Part shown: in pieces, positions 55,901 through 64,000 of the stretch
Layout: the number at the start of each line of letters is the position of its first letter
How positions within the stretch are numbered: the stretch's first letter is position 1
Assembly (NCBI RefSeq): GCF_000313135.1
Contig: NW_004457415.1
Location: 42,583 to 106,582 of the forward strand
Length of the DNA stretch: 64,000 nt
From: Acanthamoeba castellanii str. Neff
Lineage: Eukaryota > Discosea > Longamoebia > Acanthamoebidae
Direction of reading: 5' to 3'
The notes under the pieces: generated by a model
The model's input: the letters and a program-made list of their open reading frames with translations, nothing else
What the model was told of the DNA's origin: nothing
The model's database searches: none
Made by a program: the position numbers and the translations under genes

Positions 55901-56729
55901 CCGGGTTGAGCGCGACGATGGCCGAATCGTTCCAGCGGGTGATCTCTCCGCTCCAGATCCGGGCCACCACGTCGCCCGAGAGGACCTGCAGGCGGCAACA
56001 ACAAAAGAGAGAATAGGAGTTAAAATGGTGGCTTTCTCAGAGATAGCCCAAGCATGTCGTAATCGAGGCTGTCTCATCACCGACATCAATTATTATGTTC
56101 GCCAACTGCCGCTTGTTTAGGTTGCGAAAGCAACTCCGGCATTTTATCAGCCAATCAGGCAGTTCGGACAGATCCCGAGGCGCCAGTGGGCAGATTTTGC
56201 CATCCGGAGTTGCTTCCAACCCCGCGGTCGATGGTGGTTGTGGCACATTGCGTTGGGTGACGGAGAAGAAGGTGGCGGTGGTGGTTGTGGTTTGGGTGGT
56301 GCGTACAAGGGAGTCGTTGGCCAAGAGCGAGGAGGACAGGTTGTAGCCCAGGACCAGCGGCAGACCGGCGGTGGGCAGCTGCACGAGGCCCGGCACGCCC
56401 TCGAGCTGGTCCAGGTCCAGGGCCGTGTCCACGCCGACAAAGTCGACCAGGGTTTGGTTGTACTGCGTGAGGGCCTGTGAGATGGGTGCCGCCGAGTAGG
56501 CGAGGGCCACGTTGTCCTTGTAGTAGCCGTAGTAGACGCCGTACGAGTTGTAGAGATTGGCAGCCGCCGCGCCACCCGCGCCCACGAGCTTGACGCTCGA
56601 CTGGGCCTCAACTGTTCATTTCAAACGACAAGATGAGATATAAAGCTGAGCAGGAAGAGGTGGGTGTGAGATGCAAGAGAGTATACCGGAAGAGAGGAAA
56701 AAGGCGAGATGAAGAAGGAGGCATAGCAT
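49949..56729 (-). CDS. Receptor: two PstS-like domains, EGF, TM, kinase, cyclase, kinase
   Basis: Type I membrane receptor candidate. Exon 1 (56687-56729) encodes a signal peptide, MLCLLLHLAFFLSS, joined in frame to EAQSSVKLVGAGGAAAANLY. Two tandem phosphate-binding-protein-like domains follow: first 56611 to about 55095 (IWSGEITRWNDSAIVALNPD), second to about 53800 (LILDWQAMAYIYLNRITV, then MWNDPYIKQLNPLLESLLPN). An EGF-like C-x5-C-x4-C-x-C-x8-C cluster (~53590) and one TM (IALIVALSTAVPIVTLVFLL) precede kinase 1 (LGTGGFGEVH, HRDLKSLNLLLD, SDFGLT, WTAPEVL; 53385-52250). A class III cyclase domain (VFTDITRAASLW, VEYIGPVVNAAARI; 51990-51230) and kinase 2 (VGLGSYGVVYKG, HRDLKPSNLLVD, ADFGFA; 50965-49990) complete it. 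Both kinases keep all catalytic residues. The order follows amoebal kinase-cyclase receptors. Confidence 0.85.
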
Positions 56730-57305
56730 GGAAAGGAGGCGCGCTTCTTTATGCTGCTCCTCTCGGCCTCTGTGCATGGCGAAGGTGAAGGTGGAGGTGG
56801 AGGTGGGCTGTACTGCCGTCGTGGTGTAGTTGAGGTAAAAATGTGAGAGTGGTGGCGTGAGCCGAATGACCTAACCGTTGTTGTCCTGGTGGCCAATGGC
56901 TTGCGCCTGCCCCTCTGGCAGTTGAGGACAACTCATCTGGTCGCGCTGGTTAGTTTGCGCTATCAACTCCGCCCCGTCACCCAAATCTCACACAGGCCCG
57001 CGAGGCCAGGCACAGAGCTCTGGCGAACATGTCGTTGGTTGGCCATCGCTTCTTCTCTTGTTCACGGATACCCGAACTGTGGGGCCTTGTTGCGTGGTGA
57101 TGTCTCGTGGTTACACTTGCGTTTGCATTTTTATTGTGGTGTTGTTGGCTTGCGCTCTTGTTGTTGTTGGCGCACGTGTGTGTCTAAAGTTACAATAAAT
57201 AGGGGGGAATGGTACTGTCTCTCTCCCTTCTCCTTCTTCTCCACCTCCATCTCTCCATTTGTTCATCCGCCTCCGCCCTCCACCGCTCTCGCGTTCCTCG
57301 GTGCT
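56730..57305 (-). other. Intergenic region upstream of the receptor gene
   Basis: Leader/promoter side of the receptor gene and 3' flank of the ELM2-SANT gene. Long Leu/Val-rich plus-strand frames here (56889-57749) are shadows of low complexity and of the ELM2-SANT coding strand. Confidence 0.4.
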
Positions 57306-59755
57306 CTACAAGGAAGCGCCATCGAGCTGGCCACCGGTGCCCCTTGGCGTTGTCTCCTCCTCCCTACTCCACACGTCGCCGTCGTCACCTTGATCAACGT
57401 TGTTGTCGCCGCCCCGATCGAGCCGCGCTCGCTTGGTGCCTGCTGCGGCGGAGCGCTCTTCGTCCTCCTCGCTCTTGTCGTTCCCCTCGCCATCGGCGCC
57501 GTCGACGTTGTCTTCGCGGTAGTGCTGCGTCCGCACGGCTGCTTCATCGCGCTTTCGCTTCTTGGTGTGTTGCGGTTCAAGACCCTCGTTGTCGTCGTTG
57601 TTGTCGTCCGCTTCACGGGCATGAGGATCGGCCCAACGTCGCTTGATCGAGCCCACCTGGCGCTCAACCTCGTGATCGCTTTCGTCCTCGCCCAGAGGCA
57701 TATGTACAGAGGCGAGGTCGGTCTGGTGCGGGAGCGGCCGATGCGGTGATGAGAACCCGGAAGAAGGAGACGACGGCGAAGAGGGCGTTGTTTTGGCCCC
57801 GTCGTCCATGTCCTCTTCCTGCGGCTCAGGCGCGCCGTCCAGGTGGCCGATGAGCTCTTCCTCTTCGCTTTCTTCACTCTCGCTCTCATCGTCAGCAGCT
57901 GTTGACGCAGTGGCCCAGGTGAGCAGCGGAGCCGCATGAACACGGACTTGAAGGAGAGGGGTGGGCACGCACCTTGATTCTGGCGCCTGATATAATCCGC
58001 GCGGGGCTTGTGTTGGTAGTAGAACTGCATGATTTCGCCTGTCGATCTTGTCGGTACCTAAGAAGTAGAGAGAAGTCAGATCAATGGTGTCTCCGCATCA
58101 AGGAAAGTTGCAACCGGTGTTGACGTACCATGGTTTGGATCTTCTGCCAGTTTTTGAAGTAGAGACCCCAGCCAGTGACCAGAGCAATCTTCTCTTCGTC
58201 GCTCCAACGTTCTGTGCAGAGCAGTCAAACATGAGTTCATTAGTACAGTGGTCTCATCAGTGGGGAATGCGAGCTGGCACAAACCTTTGTGGAAAGGTTC
58301 TGGGTCAACAAGAAGCGATGCTAGTGCGCCGTTGGCGTCATAGCTGTGCCTGTGCAAGGCGACCAGGGCCTTCTCCTCCGAGAAGTCGTCGTGGTCCACC
58401 AGTTCTCGCACGTGCGCAAGATAGTCCTCCACTGTAGGGAAAATTGAGAAGGTGAGCGAAATGGAACATGCTCACGCGAGTGGGCGCATGCACACATACC
58501 CAACTCATCATTGACTGAGTCGGGCGACCACATGAGCTCCTCTTGTCGCGGGCCGTCATCCTCTTCAGAGTCCGCTTGATCCTGCAGTAGCCAAGAGGTT
58601 CAGTACGTGATGAAACTCTATACGGACAAGAGGAGAGGTTACCTCGGTAGTGGTGGGGGTGGTTGCAAGTAGAAGGCGCTGCTCTTCGGATAGGAGCGAC
58701 GGAAGGGCCGCTTGGAATCCGTCGCCGATGAGTGGAGGCTTGTAGGTGTGGTAGGGGAAGTCCTCGTTGCGCCGATGCAGCGCACGTTGGTCTTGCCACT
58801 CTCCAAACTCCACAAGGACGCCGCCATCGGAGTCGTCGTCGCTGTCGTCGTCTTCGCTACGGCTCAAGGCGTCGCCGTCACTGCTGGTGCTGGACCATTC
58901 GTCCTTCTCGCCCGTCTGCAGGTAGGCCTCGTAGAGCGCACGCGCGTCCACAAGCCGGGGGGACAGCTGCGGTTCCTCTTCGGCGTCCTCGTCGTCGCTG
59001 TCGTCGGCATCGCGGTCGCGGCAGGAACTGGACCCGGCATCTTCGTTCCTTCCACTGTCGCTATCGCAGTCGTCGTACGCATCGCCGATGGTGGCATCTT
59101 CATCCATTGGGGTGGCTTGTTGCGCGTCGAAGGAGGCGGGTTGAGAGATGACCACGTTGGCGTCGGTTTCGGCGGAAGAACGTTGAATGCTCATGTCGGT
59201 ATTTGATGCGAATTGGGGAGCGGCTTGATCAACGTCGTCGATCGGTAGGTCGGTAAGAGGCGAGGCGGGGGTGGGACTTCCTCCTCTCGATCGGCAGGAG
59301 ACGGTAGATGTGTCGACAACGAATGGGGGCGAGACTTCGGAATCAGCAGCGATGATGGAAGGGCAATTCTCGACGTGCTGCACTGAGAGCCGATGCATGA
59401 GGTCCTCGCCAGTCGTAGTTGAGTCTTCGGAAGGTAAAAGGACTTGATCCAGGTCGGTGCGGTGGTCGGCAGTAGACGTGGCGAGGAAATTGACCGTTGG
59501 ACGTTCGAGTAGTGGCTCGGCCCCGTCGATGCCAACAAGAGGCTCCTCGGCGTACCACTCGAAGCTCGACAAGATGGATCGACAAGACGTAGAGAAGGGC
59601 GAAGAATGGGGACAGAAGGCGGGTAACCTCGATTGGGCTTGCTGGAGCATCTGAATCTCGTCTAATTTCTCGTCCGAAAACGATGGTTGCGTAGTCCCAG
59701 CTTCATTGGTGCTGGATTTGCCCTCTTGATCGAAGAGGTGGAACATGGAGGCCAC
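57306..59755 (-). CDS. ELM2-SANT domain protein (MIER/MTA-like chromatin corepressor)
   Basis: Nuclear protein of the class that recruits class I histone deacetylases. Start MASMFHLFDQEGKSSTNEAG at 59755. A 330-residue Asp/Ser/Glu-rich N-terminal region contains repeated acidic runs (DDSDDEDAEEE, SEDDDSDDDSD). The ELM2 motif is PPLIGDGFQAALPSLL near 58725, followed by DFSEEKALVALHRHSYDANG near 58390. A SANT domain (about 58200-58040) is WSDEEKIALVTGWGLYFKNW then QKIQTMVPTRST and QFYYQHK, the typical spacing of MIER and MTA proteins. The C-terminus is again acidic with a basic patch (HTKKKRKRDE) that may be a nuclear signal, ending QLDGASL. Several short introns. ELM2-SANT assignment is confident; orthology to MIER is tentative. 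Confidence 0.8.
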
Positions 59756-59898
59756 CTTCTAATTACTCCTCTAATTTGTTATTTTTATTTTTATATTTAT
59801 TTTATTTTTCGGGGTGCCAGGTAGCAGACAAATTTCGTTCCCAAAGCTGCACATTTTCCGCTCCTTCGCCAAGAAGACAAGAACGATAAAAACAAAAG
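59756..59898. promoter_or_regulatory. Shared divergent promoter region
   Basis: Only 143 AT-rich base pairs separate the starts of the ELM2-SANT gene and the small plus-strand gene. Confidence 0.4.
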
Positions 59899-60510
59899 AT
59901 GGAAGGGGAGCAACTGCGGCACGAAGGAGAGGGACCGGCTCGATGCAACTGCGCTCATCCTGCCGGCGAGCACGCTCATGACAGCGAAGACGAAGGTACA
60001 ACTTTAATCTGCATCACCAATTCATTAATTGATACGATAACAACAAAAGATGAAAGGGGAGCAACTGGCCACAAATTCATATATGAACCACAAATCGTTT
60101 CAAATAATTCCAGGCCAAGGTCTCCCATCCATGGAGATCACGGCCACCGAGCAGGCCAACAAGTACCTCCTCAACAGCTTCAAGCAGTCGGTATGCACTC
60201 TGCTTTTACCAACTGTCGCTGCTCGGAGGCTTTGTCTCAACTTTCTCGCTACAGGCGGTGCTGGAGAAGTTCACCGGCATAGGCGATGATGGCGCCGCTG
60301 GTGCAAACGACGACGAATGGGACACTCCCGAGAGTGAACACGATGACGAACCCGCCGACGGCGCTGGTAACCACCCCACCGCCTAACCTCTACAATCGTT
60401 GTCGCACTCACCATGGGCGCTTGATCCTCTCCAACTCTCTGTATGCAGAGGTCATACGAGCGGAGGTGGAATCCTTGTCCATCACCAACGATAGTGATGC
60501 CGCACAGTGA
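59899..60510 (+). CDS. Small acidic protein, unknown
   Basis: Exons 59899-59995, 60114-60190 and from 60255 join in frame: MEGEQLRHEGEGPARCNCAH, then PSMEITATEQANKYLLNSF, then AVLEKFTGIGDDGAAGANDD. The frame can stop at TAA 60384-60386 (101 aa). Alternatively it splices again (GTAACC near 60368 to TGCAG near 60449) and ends EVESLSITNDSDAAQ at 60510. The second model has a good pyrimidine-rich acceptor and is preferred. The Cys/His cluster at the start (CNCAHPAGEHAH) might bind metal. No family recognised. Confidence 0.55.
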
Positions 60511-60705
60511 TGCGTGGGCCGCTAGTCACGTCTTCACCTCTTCAGCTGTGCTGATGTTATTTATTAAAAAGGCGCATCTTCACAAGCAAGCATTTATTTA
60601 TTTAGAAAATAATAAATGAAAATGGAGATAAAATGAAGGTGGTTCGGGAAACGTGCGAGAGCCCTTTGGCGCAACCTGTTCGGAACTGCGCCCAGCACGC
60701 AGCAC

Positions 60706-63091
60706 ATGGAAGATGGAAGGACGGTCGCAGATGAGGTATTATCCGCTGATTCCTTCCTGACTGTCGAGGGGAGCTCGGTCCATCCACCCACGCCGCACCC
60801 GGGCGCCAGGCCACCACTACAACTACGCCTGGGCGGGGACCCAGAATCATCTTCTGAGGGAACAACGACTGAAGAGGAGGAAGAAGAAGACGAAGACGGT
60901 GTGACCCGAAGACACAGCATGGATGATGGGGACAGCCCGCCTTCAGGCGCCGCCGGGCTTTTCACACCTCCGATTTCCATCGTCCTCTCCTCCAGCCGTG
61001 GCGCGTGCTCTCGCTCCCACTGCAGGTTCGTTGTTCGTCCCTTTCGCTCTTTATTTTAATCGATAATTGAATAATAAATACCCCTATTCAATTATTTTAT
61101 AATAACGTGAAATAATAATAACACTTATAACACTTTATTTATTCATTTATTACAATAATCATAATACTAATAATAAAAATAATCATCGGCCAGGTGTGAC
61201 GGCTTTCTGCCCAACTACTGGGACGGGCACTACTGCCGCAATTGCCTCCACCTGGCCACCTTCCACGATCCCAACTCGACCTCCGAACCCTCCGGCGGTG
61301 CTCCCCAGCGTACGCCCTCTCCTCCTACGCGTGTGCGGTGCGTGCGTGCGTGTGCGGCGCGTGCGGTGCTCCCCAGCGTACGCCCTCTCCTCCTACGCGT
61401 GTGCGGTGCGTGCGTGCGTGTGCGGCGCGTGCGGTGTGCGGTGTGTGCGTGCGTCAAAGCAAAGTCTCACCTGTGTGGTGGTTGCGACGGTGGCAGCGAG
61501 CACGTGGCACAGCTTCCCCAAGTCGTGGGACAAGTCCCGCTTCCTGGCCTCGCTCGGCGTCGCTCCGCTGAGCGACGCCAAGGGCACTGCGATCCCGCGC
61601 GGCAGGTCGGACAACCAGCCGCCCCGACGCGCGGGCGGCCGCGGGGCCAACCCTGGCGCGGCGGCGACGGCCGCAGCGGCCGATGGCGATGACGTCAGCG
61701 ACAGCGACAGCGACGGCCAGCCGGTCGGCCGCGCCTACGGCCGCGGTCCGCTGTGGAAGAGCGACGGCTCGCGCCCGATCGGAGTTGAGCGAAGGCACCC
61801 CGCCGGCGACGACGACGAGGCCTCGCTCAACCAAACGGTGTTTATAACTCCGATTGCCGCGCAATCGTCGGCGGCGGCGATCGAAGCGGCGGCTGCGGCG
61901 GCCAAGGCGGCCGAGGCTCAGGCCGAGGTCGAGGCAAAGGAGATGACGGCGCTGATGGAGATCGTGACGGCGCTCTGCGTGCAGCAGAAGGAGAACGAGG
62001 CGAGCCTCGAGGAGGTGACGGTGGTGATGGGCGAGCTCGAGCGCAAATGGCGCGCGGAGCAGCGCGAGAACGAGAAGGAACGGCGGCAGGCCCGGCGGCA
62101 CTACGAGGACAACATGAAGAAGCGCGACGCCGAGATCATGCGGATGCGCGAGGAGCTCAAGCGCGAGCGATGCCTCCGCGAGATGGCCGAGGATCGCGTC
62201 AAGCGGGCCGACGACGCTGCCAAAGCCGGTACGCCTTCCATCGTCGTCATCATCGTCACCATCATCACCGTTACCGTAATCACCTTTTGATTGACGACCA
62301 AACCCTGACACTGCAGCCTGCGAGGACTTGGCGTTCATCGTGGCTTGCGTTCAGGCGAGCGGAGGCAACTTCTACCGCCGCCCGCCGGCGCCTCCCAATC
62401 GTCGAGCAGCGGCCTGGATCGCCGGGGCGCTGTCAAGAAAGAAGGTGGTGAAGGGGGTGACGATGGGGAGGACGACGACGGCGACGACGACAGGGCGGAC
62501 GATTGGACCACGGCCAAGACCTTCGAGAAGCGACCCGCCAACTTCTTCCTGCCGGCGCCGGTTGCGGTGCTCAGTGGAGGCAGCGGCGGCGGCGGTCGTG
62601 ACTCGCCGACGCGCCACCCCGACAGCCCCGGGCGAGTCGACGAGCTCGACAGCGACACCGCCGCCAAGAACGAAGACGGCGGTGCGGTACCGGCAGCAAA
62701 GAACGAAAGCGAAGCGCGACGAAACGACGAGGGGGCTTCCGCCGAAGGGAAGACAGCGGCGGCCAGCAAGCGAGACGAGGTGCTGGAGCAGATGGCGGCG
62801 ATCTATTGGAAGGAGCGGCGAGAGCACCGAGTGACCAAGGAGGCCCTCGAGCGCGACATTCGCGAGCAGCGGGCGCGCATCGAGAAGCTCGAGCAGGAGA
62901 ACGAGAAGCTGATCGACAAGATCCAGGAGATCGAGCTGCGCGAGCTGGCCGTGCTCGAGAAGGAGAAGCGGATGAGCCTCACCCCCGAAGAGGGCGAGCG
63001 ACGCAAGCTGGAGTACCTCTTCGAGAAGCTCCTCAACGTCGGCAACATGGTCAGCGAAATAACCCACGAAATCCAGCTCATCAAGAAATAG
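60706..63091 (+). CDS. Coiled-coil protein with a Cys-rich finger-like motif
   Basis: Start MEDGRTVADEVLSADSF at 60706. Exon 1 is acidic (TTEEEEEEDEDG) and ends CSRSHC; the next exon (about 61194) continues RCDGFLPNYWDGHYCRNCLH. This puts C-x4-C-x-C and C-x2-C-x-H groups in reach of each other, like a small zinc finger. An Arg/Gly/Ala-rich segment follows, then two long coiled coils: about 61900-62230 (EVEAKEMTALMEIVTALCVQ, RKWRAEQRENEKERRQARRH) and about 62770-63085 (EALERDIREQRARIEKLEQE, ENEKLIDKIQEIELRELAVL). It ends HEIQLIKK at 63091. The first intron after the finger contains a 68-bp tandem duplication. No orthologue recognised; a scaffold role is only a guess. Confidence 0.6.
61295..61430 (+). 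repeat. 68-bp tandem duplication at an intron start
   Basis: Positions 61295-61362 and 61363-61430 are copies of the same 68-bp unit. The unit includes the exon end CCCCAGC and the donor GTACGC, so two equivalent 5' splice sites are present. Each copy also contains a GTGCGTGCGTGCG run. Confidence 0.85.
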
Positions 63092-63294
63092 CATGTTGTC
63101 ACACAACATTAGAATGTAAACAAACAAACAAACAAACAAGTCAGGCATATATTGTGGTTGGGTGCCAACATCAACGTGTTGTGTGCGGCATTGCCTCTTC
63201 CATCACAATAAAGTAATTAAGCAGCTGACGTCAGCCAGTATAACCGACTGTAGCAACCCAGAAACAGAAGTGTGTTGTGTGGACGACAGCCGCA

Positions 63295-64000
63295 CTAGTG
63301 GTGCGGCCCATGAGGTTTGTTGAAGATATCGACAAAAATGGAGTGCTTGAGGGCCTCGCGCTCGACGCCCTGGATGCGGACGAGCGCCTGTCGGTAGAGC
63401 GCGGATTCTGGTCGCATGCCGGCCAGCCGGCGATACACGTCCTGCGCCTGGTCGTGGTCGTGCAGGGCCTCGTGCGCGAGCCCAAGTCTGTACAGGGCCT
63501 TCTCGTGCTGTGGGTCGATTGCCAGGGCCTGCCCACCGTATCAGCACATCGTGCGTGCGTGTCGTCGGTCGTGTCGTCGGTCGTGTCGTGTCGTGTCGTG
63601 TCGTGTCGTGTACCTTGCATGCATTTTCGATGGCTTTCGGGTAGTCCTTGAGGTGGTAGAGCGCGGCCGCCAGGTTAGCGTGCAGCGGGAGCAAGCTCGT
63701 GTTGAGATGGGCCTGCTCTTCCTCAGTCAGGAAGTGCAGCCCGTTGAACGTCGCCAGGCCCTGCAGCCACCACCACCATACACCATCATTACATCAGCTC
63801 GCTGCGTGCGTAGCGGGTCGTGTGTGTGTGTGTGTGTGGTGCGTGGGGCACCTTATTGTAGCAGCGCACGGCTTTGCGATAAGCCTTGAGCCGGAAATGA
63901 TCGTTGCCCGACTCCCTCTCCCGGTCGGCGTTGGCCATGCGCTGCTCGAGCGGGTCACCGTGCAGGTGCCCCTGCTTCACGCCTCTCTGCACACGCCGCA
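63295..64000 (-). CDS. TPR-domain protein, 5' end outside the window (immunophilin-like)
   Basis: C-terminal part of a tetratricopeptide protein. From the right edge: EQRMANADRERESGNDHFRL then KAYRKAVRCYNK, then LLPLHANLAAALYHLKDYPK then AIENACK, and HEKALYRLGLAHEALHDHDQ. These are three TPR units with the spacing of Hsp90-binding immunophilins and related cochaperones. The protein ends EALKHSIFVDIFNKPHGPHH at 63295, recalling the +F-x-x-+F tail of FKBP TPR proteins. A splice acceptor at about 63988 marks the first visible exon. An intron holds GTGTCG repeats (63558-63612). Partner-binding basic residues are plausible (N, K) but not verified. Confidence 0.7.

Noticed and set aside
56889..57749. 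Hydrophobic 286-codon plus-strand ORF
   Set aside because: Mostly the reverse complement of the acidic C-terminus of the ELM2-SANT gene; Leu/Val runs are an artefact of that.

Overview
The window reads as nuclear DNA of a gene-dense, GC-rich amoeba, most likely Acanthamoeba (inference). The signs are short GT-AG introns (mostly 45-110 nt) in almost every gene, intergenic gaps as small as 62 bp, introns full of GTGTCG/CACACA microsatellites, and a characteristic gene content: SH2-containing TKL kinases, kinase-cyclase-kinase receptors, and PX, DENN, GRAM and VPS9 trafficking proteins. I saw no rRNA, tRNA or CRISPR. Exon positions come from splice signals and reading frame, so single boundaries may be off.

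Layout. 0-10 kb: tail of an unknown gene; AP-4 sigma subunit (minus); DNA polymerase eta (plus); a large MORN-VPS9 (alsin-like) Rab5-GEF candidate (minus). 10-21.6 kb: an SRF/MEF2-type MADS-box factor; a GRAM protein with a very long charged helix and a C-terminal membrane anchor; a kinase-SH2 protein (minus); an intronless TROVE-vWA (Ro60/TEP1-type) protein. 21.7-30.9 kb: an island of decayed, mostly intronless genes: a CpG-free retropepsin relic, a 314-codon frame with four stops, a frameshifted RNase HII, two frameshifted unknown genes, a second CpG-free block with a SAP-motif ORF, and a broken ankyrin gene. One intron-bearing NmrA-like gene, interrupted by an assembly gap, lies inside it. 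30.9-42.5 kb: a B12D/NDUFA4-like membrane protein, a DENN-PH protein, a PX-PH protein and a branched-chain aminotransferase. 43.9-64 kb: an RFX-domain gene and a neighbouring regulator-like gene that may be one gene; an AIRIM homologue; a receptor with two PstS-like ectodomains, EGF, TM, kinase, cyclase and second kinase; an ELM2-SANT chromatin protein; two unknown genes; and a partial TPR protein.

Themes. Several genes act in membrane traffic or phosphoinositide/Rab signalling (AP4S1, MORN-VPS9, GRAM, DENN-PH, PX-PH), but they have no operon-like link. The most unusual items are the multi-domain receptor (49.9-56.7 kb) and the 22-31 kb graveyard, where total CpG loss and C-to-T type stop codons suggest methylation-driven decay of silenced viral and transposon DNA.
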